A stretch of 64,000 bases of DNA from Bradyrhizobium sp. 170 (GCF_023101085.1 NZ_CP064703.1:992001-1056000); one strand, 5' to 3'. Counted from the stretch's first letter, positions 25,339-34,833 are shown. The notes: generated by a model not told the origin, from the sequence alone. Made by a program: numbers and translations.

Positions 25339-25815
25339 ATGGCGATGAACATGGCAGGTTCGGCGGGCGGTGGCGGTGGACGCCGCGGCCGGCGTCGTGC
25401 CGCCGTGATGGCGGAGATCAACGTCACGCCGATGGTCGACGTGATGCTGGTGCTGCTCATCATCTTCATGGTGGCGGCGCCGCTGATGACCTCGAGCATC
25501 GATATCGACCTGCCGGTCGCCAGCGGCAGCAAGCAGATCCAGGCCAACACGCCGCCGTTGACGCTCTCTGTCAAGCGCACCGGCGGGGCCTGCAATTCGA
25601 ACGTCGAGCTCTATCTCGGGGATACGCTGATTTCGGCCAATGACCTGCTGCCCAAGATCAAGGCGATCCGGGAGACCCGGTCGGAAGCCGAGAGCGTGGT
25701 ATACCTGCGCGGAGACAAGGACGTCTGTTACACGGATATGATGAAATTATTGGGGTATATTAGGACGGCGGGATTCAAGGCGAATATCGTCATCATCCCA
25801 GAGCAGGGCTCATGA
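25339..25815 (+). CDS. tolR: Tol-Pal system subunit TolR
   Basis: A 158-residue ExbD/TolR protein. After a Gly/Arg-rich N-terminus it has AEINVTPMVDVMLVLLIIFMVAAPL, where the Asp in MVDVMLV is the proton-carrying residue in the single membrane helix. A periplasmic domain follows, with VVYLRGDKDVCYTDMMKLLGYIRTAGF. It lies 37 bp after tolQ and 47 bp before tolA. The glycine run at residues 10-14 is a little longer than in enteric TolR. Confidence 0.95.
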   Translation: MAMNMAGSAGGGGGRRGRRRAAVMAEINVTPMVDVMLVLLIIFMVAAPLMTSSIDIDLPVASGSKQIQANTPPLTLSVKRTGGACNSNVELYLGDTLISANDLLPKIKAIRETRSEAESVVYLRGDKDVCYTDMMKLLGYIRTAGFKANIVIIPEQGS

Positions 25816-25862
25816 GCCATGAAGCGGCACGCGACGGCTGACAGCGGAGCGGGAAAGCTCAA

Positions 25863-26804
25863 GTGAAGATCAAGGACGTCGACAAGACACTGGTTGCGTC
25901 GGTCGCCCTGCACGTCCTCGTGCTGGGGTGGGCGATGGTGTCTGTCTCGACCAAGGCCCTCGAAATGCCGCCGGAAGAGTCTGTGGCGGTTGATGTGATT
26001 GATTCGAACCAGCTCGCCAAGGTCATGGCTGGCATGAAGACCGGCAAGAAGGAAAACCCGAAGCCGCTGGTCGAGAAGGTCGCCGAAGCCAAGCCGGTCG
26101 ACGATGCTGTCGGCAAGATCACCGAGAAGGCGCCTGTCGTGACCGAGACCGCGCCGCCGCCGCAGCCGAAGGTCGAGGAAAAGCCGGTCGAGAAGAAGCC
26201 CGACCCGCCGAAGGTCGTCGAGAAGCCGAAGGAAGAGCCGAAGCAAGAGCCGAAGCCGGCCGAGAAGAAGCCGGATCCGGTCAAGCCCGATCCGATCGCG
26301 GAAGCGATCAAGAAGGAAGAGAAGAAGCCGCCGCCGAAGCCGGTGCAGGCGGCGAAGCCGCCGGAGCCGCAGAAGCGGATTGTCGAACGGCACTTCGATC
26401 AGAACCAGATCGCGGCCCTGCTCGACAAGCGTGAGCCGTCGCGTCAGGCCACGACCGGCGACACGCTGAATTCGAACGCGGCGCTCGGCCTTGCGAAGGG
26501 CACGGCTGCGGACAATTCCGCAACCTGGGGCGCGATGTTCCAGCGGCAGGTCGAGCGATGCTGGAAGAAGCCCTATGGGGGAATCGAATCGCAGAAGCCT
26601 GAAGCCGCGTTTGCGATTCGTCTGAAGCGCGACGGCACCCTTGAAGGGTCGCCGGTTCCGGAAGGCGCTCCGGCGACCCCCTACCTTCGCGTCTATCAGG
26701 AGAGCGCGTTGCGCGCGATCATCGAATGCCAGCCGTACAAGCTGCCGGCGGCCCTTTACGAGGAATGGAAATATTTCGCGCCGGTGTTCAAGGAAAAAGT
26801 CTAA
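25863..26804 (+). CDS. tolA: Tol-Pal system protein TolA (TonB-like energy transducer)
   Basis: A 313-residue protein with a GTG start and GGAGCGGG upstream. A membrane anchor lies near residues 11-29 (LVASVALHVLVLGWAMVSV). Then a long Lys/Glu/Pro-rich rod runs from about 60 to 180 (KPVEKKPDPPKVVEKPKEEP), shorter than the helical rod of E. coli TolA and richer in proline. The C-terminal domain (WGAMFQRQVERCWKKPYGG ... ALRAIIECQPYKLPAALYEEW) should contact TolB and Pal. Low-complexity codons in the rod give strong internal DNA repetition. Confidence 0.92.
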   Translation: MKIKDVDKTLVASVALHVLVLGWAMVSVSTKALEMPPEESVAVDVIDSNQLAKVMAGMKTGKKENPKPLVEKVAEAKPVDDAVGKITEKAPVVTETAPPPQPKVEEKPVEKKPDPPKVVEKPKEEPKQEPKPAEKKPDPVKPDPIAEAIKKEEKKPPPKPVQAAKPPEPQKRIVERHFDQNQIAALLDKREPSRQATTGDTLNSNAALGLAKGTAADNSATWGAMFQRQVERCWKKPYGGIESQKPEAAFAIRLKRDGTLEGSPVPEGAPATPYLRVYQESALRAIIECQPYKLPAALYEEWKYFAPVFKEKV

Positions 26805-26864
26805 CGGTTTTGTCACGTGGCGGACACCCGTTGGCAATGACAGATATGAGCAAAGTTTGAAGCG

Positions 26865-28223
26865 ATGACTGATAAAGATGGATTGCCGAACATGCTGTAT
26901 CGCCCGAGCCGCCGTCAGGTCATTGCCGGAATGGCTGCGCTTGGCGCGGCCTCCGGCGGTCGCAATGCCTTCGCACAGGCGCCGAAGCGGATTCCCATTC
27001 CCGAAGGTGAGTTCGTTCCGCAACCGATCGCGATTCCGAATTTCGTGGCGGGCACGCCCGGCGATGCCGAGGTCGGCGTCGGCGTGGCGCAGGTCATCAC
27101 CAACAACCTCAAGCGCAGCGGGCTGTTCGCGCCGATCGATCAGGCCGCCTTCATCGAGCGCATCACCAACATCGACACCGCGCCGCAATGGCAGAGCTGG
27201 AAGCAGATCAACGCAACGTATCTGGTCACGGGCCGGATGACGCGGCAGGGCGACGGCCGGCTGAAAGCGGAATTCCGTCTCTGGGATGTCAACCAGCAGC
27301 AGCAGCTCACCGGCCAGCAATACCAGACCTCGCCGGAATATTGGCGGCGGATCGCCCATATCATCTCCGACCAGATCTACGAGCGAGCGACCAGCGAGAA
27401 GGGCTATTTCGACAGCCGCGTCGTGTTCGTCCACGAAACGGGATCGAAGGAGCGGCGGGTCAAGCAGCTGGCGCTGATGGATCAGGACGGCGCCAATGTC
27501 CGCTACCTGACCAAGGGAAGCGATCTGGTGCTGACGCCGCGGTTCTCGCCGTCGACCCAGGAAATCACCTATATGGAATTCGGCCAGGGCGACCCGCGCG
27601 TCTATCTGTACAACGTCGAGACCGGGCAGCGCGAGATCGTCGGCAATTTCCCCGGCATGTCGTTCTCGCCGCGGTTCTCGCCCGACGGCCAGCGCATCAT
27701 CATGAGCCTGCAGCAGGGCGGCAACTCGAACCTGTTCGTGATGGACCTGCGCTCGAAATCGACGACGCGGCTGACCGACACGCCGGCGATCGACACCTCG
27801 CCGTCCTATTCGCCCGACGGCAGCCGGATCTGTTTCGAATCCGACCGCGGCGGCAAGCCGCAGATCTACGTGATGGCGGCGACCGGGGGAGGGGCGCAGC
27901 GCATCTCGTTCGGCGAGGGCAGCTATTCGACGCCGGTGTGGTCGCCGCGCGGCGACTACATCGCCTTCACCAAACAGGGCGGCGGCCAGTTCGCGATCGG
28001 CATCATGAAGACCGACGGTTCGGGCGAACGGATCCTCACCTCGGGCTTCCACAATGAGGGGCCGACCTTCGCGCCGAACGGCCGGGTGGTGATGTTCTTC
28101 CGCGAGCCCGGCGGCAGCAGCGGGCCGTCCTTGTTCACCGTCGATATCTCAGGTCGTAACGAATTGCGGGTACCAACGCCCGGTTTTGCCTCCGACCCGG
28201 CATGGTCGCCGCTATTGTCCTGA
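26865..28223 (+). CDS. tolB: Tol-Pal system periplasmic protein TolB
   Basis: A 452-residue periplasmic beta-propeller that binds Pal and TolA. The leader [19 protein letters not shown] has an RR pair resembling a Tat signal, though TolB is usually Sec-exported. Propeller blades show as [48 protein letters not shown] and [23 protein letters not shown]. An in-frame ATG at 26892 directly before the leader is an equally likely start, because the first nine residues are not conserved-looking. The gene ends tolQRAB; pal is 3.7 kb away. Confidence 0.94.
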   Translation: MTDKDGLPNMLYRPSRRQVIAGMAALGAASGGRNAFAQAPKRIPIPEGEFVPQPIAIPNFVAGTPGDAEVGVGVAQVITNNLKRSGLFAPIDQAAFIERITNIDTAPQWQSWKQINATYLVTGRMTRQGDGRLKAEFRLWDVNQQQQLTGQQYQTSPEYWRRIAHIISDQIYERATSEKGYFDSRVVFVHETGSKERRVKQLALMDQDGANVRYLTKGSDLVLTPRFSPSTQEITYMEFGQGDPRVYLYNVETGQREIVGNFPGMSFSPRFSPDGQRIIMSLQQGGNSNLFVMDLRSKSTTRLTDTPAIDTSPSYSPDGSRICFESDRGGKPQIYVMAATGGGAQRISFGEGSYSTPVWSPRGDYIAFTKQGGGQFAIGIMKTDGSGERILTSGFHNEGPTFAPNGRVVMFFREPGGSSGPSLFTVDISGRNELRVPTPGFASDPAWSPLLS

Positions 28224-28364
28224 TGGAACCCGGCCGCGCGGGAGCACAATCGTTAATCGGCAATCATTGCCTAGCCCGCTGATTTTCCGGGCAAATTTTT
28301 GATGTGCGAAGCAAAAAGCAACGTCTCGGTAACGATGTTCCCTCAGAAAGGCTTCATCTGAGAA

Positions 28365-28382
28365 GGGTAGAACTACCTACCC
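28365..28382. promoter_or_regulatory. Short hairpin before the GGDEF-EAL gene
   Basis: GGGTAG, six bases and CTACCC form a perfect small hairpin 23 bp before the start codon. It could influence translation or be a protein site. No known riboswitch consensus for c-di-GMP is recognised around it. Confidence 0.35.
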
Positions 28383-28404
28383 TAACAGGACGCGTGCCCT
28401 GCCG

Positions 28405-30738
28405 ATGCAGTTGGTCGACCCGAAAAAACGAGGTAGCCGGGAAGAGCCGGAGCCGGCGCTCTATGCGGCGCTGGTCGATTCCATGTGCCAGAATTTCTGG
28501 CCAATGTTCATCGGCTCGGTCAGCACCGCCGTCGCCGCCGTATTGACGGCGCTCAAGACCGGCAACGCGCTGTTGTGGCCGTGTGCTGTGCTCATCATCG
28601 TGATCGGCACGGTCCGCGCCTTCCAGATGCGCAAATACGAGCGGCGCACCCAGGTGCTGACGTTCGAGCAGGCCAAATATTTGGAGCCGCGCTATGCGAC
28701 CGGCGCCATGGTCTACGCCAGCGTGCTGGGCGTCTGGTGCTTCCTAACGATTTTCGGCAACAACGACGCGGTCGCGCACATGATCTGCGTCGCGGCGACG
28801 GTCGGCTACACCGCCGGCGGCGCTGCCCGCAATTACGGCCGTCCCAAGCTGATCCAGTATCACATCCTGCTGGCTTGCGGCCCGATGTCTCTGGCGCTGG
28901 CGACGCATGCCGATTTTTTCTACATCAGCCTCGCCGCGCTGCTGGCGCTGTTTTTCATGGGCCTCAAGGGCATCAACCTCAGCCTGCACGCCATCTTCGT
29001 CAAGGCACTGACGTCGAGTTTTCGGGAAGCGGCGCTGGCCGGCCAGTTCGATACCGCGCTGAACAACATGCCGCATGGGCTCTGCATGTTTCGCGCCGAT
29101 GGCCGGCTTGCGGTGATGAATCATCGCTTCAGCCAGATGATGAACCTCTCCGAGGATCTCATCCAGGGCGGCGCCAGCGCGCACGACATTGTCGCAGCCT
29201 GCATCAACTCGGATTCGATTTCGGCGGCGAGCGGCAAGATGATCCTGTCGGAGATCGTCAACACGCAGGCCCGCGACATGATCACCACCGATCCCGACGT
29301 CACGCGGGGCCGGTCGCTGTCTTGGACGTTCCAGGCGATGGAGGGCGGCGGCGCGGTCGTGCTGGTCGAAGACATCACCGAGCGCCGCAATGCGGAGGCC
29401 CGGATCAGTCATCTGGCGCGTTACGACGAACTGACGGCGCTGCCGAACCGGGTCAATTTCCGGGACGAGATCGGGCGGCTTCTGGCTGTGCAGCAGGGCG
29501 CCGAACAATTGTCGGCGCTGCTGTTCGTCGACCTCGACCAGTTCAAGCAGGTCAACGACACGCTCGGCCATCCCTGCGGCGACCAGTTGTTGTGCGCAGT
29601 GTCCGAACGGTTGCGCGAGATGCTGCGGCCCGAGGACTTCGTGGCGCGGTTCGGCGGCGACGAGTTCGTGGTGTTCCAGCAGAACATCCATTCCCCCGAC
29701 GACGCCGCCGGTCTCGCCCGGCGCATCGTCGATCGCCTGAGCGAGCGCTACAAGATCGACAATCATCTGGTCGAGATCGGCGCCAGCGTCGGCATCGCCA
29801 TGACCTCTCGCGGCGTCAGCGCCGATACGCTGTTGAAGAACGCGGACATGGCGCTGTACCGCGCCAAGGCCGACGGCCGCGGCACCTTCTGCTTTTTCCG
29901 GGAGGAGATGGCGCTGGTCGTCGAATCCCGCCGCATCCTCGAACTGGACCTGCGCAAGGCGCTGGCCAACGAGGAGTTCGAGCTGTTCTTCCAGCCGCTG
30001 GTCAATCTCAAATCGGGACGGATATCCACCTGCGAGGCGCTGTTGCGCTGGAATCATCCGGTTCGCGGCACGGTTTCGCCGACCGATATCATTCCGGTCG
30101 CCGAGGACATGGGCCTGATCGTCGATCTCGGCCGCTGGATTTTGCGCAAGGCCTGCATGGAATGCATGAAATGGCCCGAAGGCGTCAGCGTCGCGGTCAA
30201 TTTTTCGCCGCAGCAATTCCATCAGCGCGACGTGCTGAGCGAAGTCCGCTACGCGCTCGAGGTCTCCGGCCTGCAGGCGAACCGGCTCGAAATCGAGATT
30301 ACCGAGTCCTCGCTGCTGCGAAACACGCAGCTGACGCACGATGTGCTGTCGCAATTGCATTCGCTCGGCGTGCGGATCTCGCTCGACGACTTCGGCACCG
30401 GCTATTCCAGCCTGAGCTACCTGCATAATTTCCCGCTGCAGAAGGTGAAGATCGACCGCTCGTTCCTGGAAGGGATCGACAGCGATCGTCCGCTGACGCT
30501 GCTGCGCGGCGTGGCGCGGCTGTCGGCCGATCTCGGAATGTCCGTGGTGGTGGAGGGCATCGAGACCAACGAGCAGCTCGAATTGATCAGCGCCGATGGC
30601 GCGGTCACCGAGGCGCAGGGCTATCTGTTCAGCCCGCCGGTGCCCGCGGTGCGGGTTCGCCAGTTGCTGAATGCCTCGCATGGCCGCCGTCCGCCGGACA
30701 GCGTGCTGGTTCCGGTCGCCTCACGGTCCATCGCCTGA
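28405..30738 (+). CDS. GGDEF-EAL protein (diguanylate cyclase/phosphodiesterase) with membrane and PAS regions
   Basis: A 777-residue protein. Residues about 30-200 hold some five hydrophobic segments (FIGSVSTAVAAVLTALKTG, LLWPCAVLIIVIGTV, ISLAALLALFFMGLKGI). A PAS-like part follows from about 215 (FDTALNNMPHGLCMFRADGRLAVMN). The GGDEF domain has FGGDEF at 416-421; the EAL domain has CEALLRW at about 543. EITES, DDFGTGYSSL and KIDRSF are intact, so both catalytic sites look functional. It makes or degrades c-di-GMP at the inner membrane. It sits between tolB and pal, with a FeeM-like gene next. Confidence 0.95.
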   Translation: MQLVDPKKRGSREEPEPALYAALVDSMCQNFWPMFIGSVSTAVAAVLTALKTGNALLWPCAVLIIVIGTVRAFQMRKYERRTQVLTFEQAKYLEPRYATGAMVYASVLGVWCFLTIFGNNDAVAHMICVAATVGYTAGGAARNYGRPKLIQYHILLACGPMSLALATHADFFYISLAALLALFFMGLKGINLSLHAIFVKALTSSFREAALAGQFDTALNNMPHGLCMFRADGRLAVMNHRFSQMMNLSEDLIQGGASAHDIVAACINSDSISAASGKMILSEIVNTQARDMITTDPDVTRGRSLSWTFQAMEGGGAVVLVEDITERRNAEARISHLARYDELTALPNRVNFRDEIGRLLAVQQGAEQLSALLFVDLDQFKQVNDTLGHPCGDQLLCAVSERLREMLRPEDFVARFGGDEFVVFQQNIHSPDDAAGLARRIVDRLSERYKIDNHLVEIGASVGIAMTSRGVSADTLLKNADMALYRAKADGRGTFCFFREEMALVVESRRILELDLRKALANEEFELFFQPLVNLKSGRISTCEALLRWNHPVRGTVSPTDIIPVAEDMGLIVDLGRWILRKACMECMKWPEGVSVAVNFSPQQFHQRDVLSEVRYALEVSGLQANRLEIEITESSLLRNTQLTHDVLSQLHSLGVRISLDDFGTGYSSLSYLHNFPLQKVKIDRSFLEGIDSDRPLTLLRGVARLSADLGMSVVVEGIETNEQLELISADGAVTEAQGYLFSPPVPAVRVRQLLNASHGRRPPDSVLVPVASRSIA

Positions 30739-30815
30739 CCTCCGATCCCCGTGAAAATACGGAGGAATTTGGCCTCACGGAGTAACCTTAACCTGTTGAA
30801 GGCTTTGCAATCTCG

Positions 30816-30830
30816 TTAACAAGCTGTTAA
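30816..30830 (+). promoter_or_regulatory. CtrA-like box before the acyl amino acid synthase gene
   Basis: TTAACAAGCTGTTAA fits the alphaproteobacterial CtrA consensus TTAA-N7-TTAA exactly and is also a palindrome with arms TTAACA/TGTTAA. It lies 48 bp before the start codon. TTAACC occurs once more just upstream. Confidence 0.55.
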
Positions 30831-30877
30831 TCCTTTACCCGCTCGTAGAGGTTGCTTGGAAGCGTTAGGAGTGCAGC

Positions 30878-31615
30878 ATGAGGTCCCCGGCCGAGTTTAA
30901 TACGGCCTTTGGACGGAGTTCGGACCTGTTGGATCAAGTCGACTATCGTCTAGCGCAAACACCGGAAGAAAAAGAAGAAATCTACAACCTTCGCTACCGT
31001 GCCTATCTTCGCGAAGGGGCTGTCAAGGAATCTCCCGCGCAGCGTGTTACCGATCAATATGACGATCTGCCGAATTCCTGGACTTTTGGCGTCTTCCTGT
31101 TCGGGGAACTCTACAGTTCCGTTCGCATCAGCTTGCTCACTTCGGAGTGGCGGGAGTCCTGTTCGGCAGAGGCATTCGGCGAAATTTTGTATCCCCGGCT
31201 CGATCGGGGCGAGGTCATCATTGATCCCGCGCGTTTCGTCGCCGACCCTGATAAGATCAAGCGCTTCCCTGAACTACCCTATCTGACGCTGCGGCTCGCC
31301 TATATGGCTTGCGAATATTTCAACGCCGATCTCGGGCTGGCGATCGTGCGTGCCGAACACCAGGCGTTTTATCGCCGCGTGTTCCTGCACGAAACCATTG
31401 CCGAACCCCGTATGTTCCCCGGCCTGCTCAAGCCGGTCGGACTGATGGCGGCAGATTTTCCGGCGATGAAGGAAAGGGTCTTCGAGCGCTATCCGATGAT
31501 GCGATCGACCGCATTCGAGCGGCGGATGCTGTTCGAGCGCGCCGGCGGCCGGGCTGCACGGCCGGCCCGTGTCGCTTCCGCGTACGAGCGCGCCTCGATC
31601 GCTCCGAGTTCCTGA
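30878..31615 (+). CDS. N-acyl amino acid synthase FeeM-like (GNAT-fold acyltransferase)
   Basis: A 245-residue protein resembling FeeM-type N-acyl amino acid synthases, which join acyl-ACP fatty acids to amino acids and share the fold of AHL synthases. The pattern EIYNLRYRAYLREGAV near residue 35, SWTFGVFLFGELYSSVRISL around 67-86 and EVIIDPARFVAD follow family order. LPYLTLRLAYMACEYFNADLGLAIVRAEHQAFYRRVF is the acceptor core. TAGGAG at 7 nt supports the ATG. The next gene on the same strand is pal, 330 bp away. The product could be a lipid signal or surfactant; substrates are unknown. It may be cell-cycle regulated through the CtrA-like box. Confidence 0.78.
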   Translation: MRSPAEFNTAFGRSSDLLDQVDYRLAQTPEEKEEIYNLRYRAYLREGAVKESPAQRVTDQYDDLPNSWTFGVFLFGELYSSVRISLLTSEWRESCSAEAFGEILYPRLDRGEVIIDPARFVADPDKIKRFPELPYLTLRLAYMACEYFNADLGLAIVRAEHQAFYRRVFLHETIAEPRMFPGLLKPVGLMAADFPAMKERVFERYPMMRSTAFERRMLFERAGGRAARPARVASAYERASIAPSS

Positions 31616-31945
31616 GCCGGACGGACCGCGGCAGAATCAGCTGCCCGGTCCGCGTCGGCTTCCTCCGCGCCGGCAACCCGGCAAGGCTTCCTCATCCCCG
31701 GGGGCCGGCGCATCTCGCCCCGATGTCCATGACAAAGCCCTAAATCTAGTGATTTGGGGCCGGTGCGCGCTTGCCTTCACCATCGCGCCACATTTACAAA
31801 CCATTAACTATCGCGGTCGCTTTTCACGGTTTGTCGGCATTTGATCGGGTCTGGCAAGGTTCCATCAAGGTTGACGGAACGTTCGCTTAACCATCGACCT
31901 GTAGACCGGATAACAGTCGAAAAACGTGAGCGTGGAGGCTCCGGA
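31616..31945 (+). other. Non-coding region between the FeeM-like gene and pal
   Basis: The 330 bp hold an imperfect GC hairpin right after the stop (CGGACCG near 31622 with CGGTCCG near 31646), without a T-tract. An AT-richer part around 31790-31900 has TTAACTAT and TTAACCAT, half-sites of the CtrA type. The pal promoter presumably lies there. No gene is evident. Confidence 0.5.
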
Positions 31946-32437
31946 ATGAAATATCAGATGCGTATCCTCCAGGGATGGAAGCTGGCGGCCTTGGTCGCGG
32001 TGGCGCTGTCGATGGGCGCCTGCGCCAAGAACAACGTCGGCGCCGATGGCGCGATGGCGAGCGCGGCAACCCCGGGGAGCCAGCAGGATTTCGTGGTCAA
32101 TGTCGGCGACCGCGTTTTCTTCGAGAGCGACCAGACCGAGCTGAGCCCGCAGGCGATCGCCACGCTGGAGAAGCAGGCGCAGTGGCTGCAGACCTACAAC
32201 CGCTATTCCTTCACCATCGAAGGCCATGCGGACGAGCGCGGCACCCGCGAATACAACATCGCGCTCGGCGCACGCCGCGCCCAGTCGGTGCGGAGCTATC
32301 TCGCCTCGCGCGGCATCGATCCGAACCGCATGCGTACGATCTCCTACGGCAAAGAGCGTCCGGTCGCGGTCTGTAACGACATCTCCTGCTGGTCGCAGAA
32401 CCGTCGCGCCGTCACGGTGCTGAACGCCGGCGCCTGA
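31946..32437 (+). CDS. pal: Peptidoglycan-associated lipoprotein Pal
   Basis: A 163-residue outer-membrane lipoprotein. The signal ends ALSMGACAKNN, with a GAC lipobox giving the lipidated cysteine. The OmpA-like domain follows (DRVFFESDQTELSPQAIATLEKQA, FTIEGHADERGTREYNIALGARRAQSV, MRTISYGKERPVAVC). The Asp and Arg of GHADERGTREYN bind meso-diaminopimelate of peptidoglycan. GGAGG at 7 nt supports the ATG. It is the Tol partner at the outer membrane. Confidence 0.95.
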   Translation: MKYQMRILQGWKLAALVAVALSMGACAKNNVGADGAMASAATPGSQQDFVVNVGDRVFFESDQTELSPQAIATLEKQAQWLQTYNRYSFTIEGHADERGTREYNIALGARRAQSVRSYLASRGIDPNRMRTISYGKERPVAVCNDISCWSQNRRAVTVLNAGA

Positions 32438-32462
32438 CGCGTTCGACCTTTTTCAAATCTCA

Positions 32463-32488
32463 AAACCGGCGCCTTCATGCGCCGGTTT
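32463..32488 (+). terminator. Terminator after pal
   Basis: AAACCGGCGC, a six-base loop and GCGCCGGTTT form a perfect 10 bp stem ending in TTT. It lies 26 bp after the pal stop codon, before the convergent hydrolase gene. Confidence 0.75.
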
Positions 32489-32557
32489 AACTGCACATTG
32501 CGCTTGCAAGCCAAGCGGATGCCGGCTCGCGCTGAGAAAACGCGTCAAGAAGTTAAT

Positions 32558-33430
32558 CTAGCATCGCAGGATGAATTCCCGGATCACCCCCATCGCCCGT
32601 TCAGGCGCATCGGGCACCACGGCGTGCCCGCAATTCGCAAATCGTTCGAATTGCACCAGGTGCGGCGGCAGCGCGGTCGCGATATCCGCCTGGCTCTCGA
32701 TCGGATGCATCGGATCGTCTTCGCCGCCCATCACAAGGGTCGGGCACTGAATGCGATGGAGGTCGGGGAACATGTTGAAGGTGTGGCTCTCGCCGCCCGG
32801 CTTTGCGGAAAAGTGCAGTGCCACCGCCGGCTTTCCGACCGTACGGCTTCCGAGGTTCGGGTCGCGCGGCGTCCGCGTATAGACGGGGAAGGCGAGCCTT
32901 CGCCAAGCGTCGACCGCCGCCTGATCCCTCGGGTTGTTGACGTCCAGAAACCTGCTGCGCGCGAGCGCGCCCACTTCGGGCCCGCCGAAGCGCTCGAACA
33001 GCGCCACGCGCCGGTCAAGATAGGTGTCTCCAGCGGCTTCGGTGCTGATCACCACCAGCTTTGACGGGTGGTCGGGATGGCGCGTGGCATAGGCCAGCGC
33101 GACCATCCCGCCGAAGGATGTGCCGAGCACGATCGGATTGATGATGCCAAGTACGTCGCAGAACGCGCGCACGTCGTCGCCCCATTGGGCCAGGGTCCAG
33201 CCCTCTCGCGGGCCGTCCTCGCTGCGGCCGTTGCCGCGGTGGTCGAGATAGACGATCTGGGCAATGTCGGCCAAGGCGGAATAGGCAGGCTTGAAAATTG
33301 AATGATCAAAGCCCGGACCGCCGTGGAGGAGTAGCAAGGTGGGCTTTTCCCGCATCGCGGGCCCGTCCGGAACCAGCTTCGCACCCTCGACATCGAAGAA
33401 CAGCCGCACCCCGTTCACGGATATGTGCAT
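32558..33430 (-). CDS. Alpha/beta hydrolase, proline iminopeptidase-like
   Basis: A 290-residue alpha/beta hydrolase. LLLHGGPGFDHS forms the oxyanion region with HGGPG typical of the prolyl aminopeptidase group. The nucleophile elbow is GTSFGG, and the acid and base are in GGEDDPMHP and CGHAVVPDAPERA. GAGGGAG precedes the ATG. It is on the opposite strand to the tol-pal genes, inserted between pal and cpoB. Peptidase, esterase or lactonase activity is possible. A lactonase acting on acyl signals of the nearby FeeM-like enzyme would be speculation. Confidence 0.87.
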   Translation of the reverse strand: MHISVNGVRLFFDVEGAKLVPDGPAMREKPTLLLLHGGPGFDHSIFKPAYSALADIAQIVYLDHRGNGRSEDGPREGWTLAQWGDDVRAFCDVLGIINPIVLGTSFGGMVALAYATRHPDHPSKLVVISTEAAGDTYLDRRVALFERFGGPEVGALARSRFLDVNNPRDQAAVDAWRRLAFPVYTRTPRDPNLGSRTVGKPAVALHFSAKPGGESHTFNMFPDLHRIQCPTLVMGGEDDPMHPIESQADIATALPPHLVQFERFANCGHAVVPDAPERAMGVIREFILRC

Positions 33431-33612
33431 GAGCGGATCTCCCTCGATTTGTGAACGGTCCGCCGAGCCCGGCGGCTTGTCTTGAAGCGGATACTAAACC
33501 ATACCGGAACTCAACGAACCGAATCGGAAATGCCAGTCACAATTCTGGCGCACTCGCTATCTCAATAGTGTTCTGCTTTCGTTTGACACGTGATTTTCGT
33601 CGTCAGGGCAAA

Positions 33613-34761
33613 ATGTCATCCAGATTCCTCAATGCTGCCGGTGCCGCGGCGATCGCCGCGATGCTGGGCTTGTCTGTGCAGACCTCGTCCGCACAGATCA
33701 CATTCCCGTGGGAGCGTTCTCCGCAAAGCTCCCCGCAGGTCCAGGGGCAGTCTGATGACGCCGACCTGGAAATGCGGATCCAGCGGTTGGAAACCCAACT
33801 CCGGCAACTGACCGGCCAGAACGAGGAGTTGCAATACCGCAACCGGCAGCTCGAGGATCGGCTGCGCCAGCTCGGCGCCGCGCCGCCGGCGCCAGGCGGC
33901 CAGCCGCCGACGGCGCAGCCCAGCGTGGCCGCGGCGCCGCCTCCAGTTCAACCCGGCCCGCCGCAGGGGCAACAGGGCTATCCGCAACAAGGTTATCCGC
34001 AGCAGGGGGCTCGCCAGCAGCAGGGCTATCCGCAGGCCCAACCCGGCTACGACCAGCAGCCGCAGATCGCCTCTCCCGCGCCGATCGCACAGGACCCGGC
34101 AGCCCCGCAGGCCGGTGGCCGGCGCCGTGGCGATGCCTTCGATCCCAGCCAGAATCCCAACGCCCCCGGCGCGCCGCGTGCGCTTGGCGGCGGCCAGATG
34201 CCGATCGGAAACGAGGCGTCGATCGGCGCGCCGAGCGGACGCGGTCCGGGCGAGCCGCTCAATCTCGGCGGTCCGCGCGATCCCGGAGGCGCCTTTCCGC
34301 CGCCCGTCGCCGCCGCACCGCCACCGCGCGGCCCCGGACCCGGCGCCAGCGCCGCGCTGACCACACTGCCGCCCTCGGCCACGTCGAAGGACGAATTCGA
34401 TCTCGGCATCGGCTACATGCAGCGCAAGGACTATGCGCTGGCCGAAGCGACGATGAAGAACTTTGCGCAGAAATATCCGAGCGATCCGCTGGTCGCGGAT
34501 TCGCAATACTGGCTCGGCGAGAGTCATTTCCAGCGCCAGCAATATCGCGACGCCGCCGAGGCGTTCCTCGGCGTGACCACCAAGTTCGACAAGTCGGGCA
34601 AGGCGCCCGACGCGCTGCTGCGGCTCGGCCAGTCGCTGGCGGCGCTGAAGGAAAAGGAAGCCGCCTGCGCAGCGCTCGGCGAGGTGACGCGGAAATATCC
34701 GCGCGCATCTGCCGGCGTGAAGGCTGCCGTGGACCGTGAGCAAAAGCGGGTTAAGTGCTGA
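33613..34761 (+). CDS. cpoB: Tol-Pal system protein CpoB (YbgF)
   Basis: A 382-residue periplasmic protein. A signal peptide (AAGAAAIAAMLGLSVQTSSAQ) is followed by a trimerising coiled coil (DLEMRIQRLETQLRQLTGQNEELQYRNRQLEDRLRQL). A long Pro/Gln/Gly-rich linker has repeated QQGYPQ motifs around residues 115-140. The C-terminal TPR domain starts near residue 255 (DEFDLGIGYMQRKDYALAEATMKNFAQKYP, YWLGESHFQRQQYRDAAEAF). CpoB links Tol-driven constriction with peptidoglycan synthesis. The linker is longer than in enteric CpoB. The frame stays open for 54 codons upstream of the chosen ATG. Confidence 0.93.
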   Translation: MSSRFLNAAGAAAIAAMLGLSVQTSSAQITFPWERSPQSSPQVQGQSDDADLEMRIQRLETQLRQLTGQNEELQYRNRQLEDRLRQLGAAPPAPGGQPPTAQPSVAAAPPPVQPGPPQGQQGYPQQGYPQQGARQQQGYPQAQPGYDQQPQIASPAPIAQDPAAPQAGGRRRGDAFDPSQNPNAPGAPRALGGGQMPIGNEASIGAPSGRGPGEPLNLGGPRDPGGAFPPPVAAAPPPRGPGPGASAALTTLPPSATSKDEFDLGIGYMQRKDYALAEATMKNFAQKYPSDPLVADSQYWLGESHFQRQQYRDAAEAFLGVTTKFDKSGKAPDALLRLGQSLAALKEKEAACAALGEVTRKYPRASAGVKAAVDREQKRVKC

Positions 34762-34790
34762 TCTGCCGTGTCGACGATTGGTACTGATTT

Positions 34791-34819
34791 CTCTTGCGGC
34801 CCATGGTGGACCGCAAGAG
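34791..34819. terminator. Hairpin between convergent cpoB and catalase-fusion genes
   Basis: CTCTTGCGG and CCGCAAGAG form a perfect 9 bp stem around 11 bases. It lies midway between two convergent stop codons and could end both transcripts, although T-tracts are weak on both sides. Confidence 0.65.
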
Positions 34820-34833
34820 CCTATCGCAGCGAT

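Noticed and set aside
25728..28052. Very long open frame antisense to tolA and tolB
   Set aside because: Composition is Arg/Leu/His-rich with no domain; it mirrors the third-position GC of the real genes on the other strand.
28744..30681. Long open frame antisense to the GGDEF-EAL gene
   Set aside because: No recognisable domain, and the plus-strand frame has intact GGDEF and EAL motifs.
33960..34080. QQGYPQ repeats in cpoB as a DNA tandem repeat or recent insertion
   Set aside because: The repeats are in frame within the linker of a complete CpoB and differ at the DNA level; a low-complexity linker explains them.
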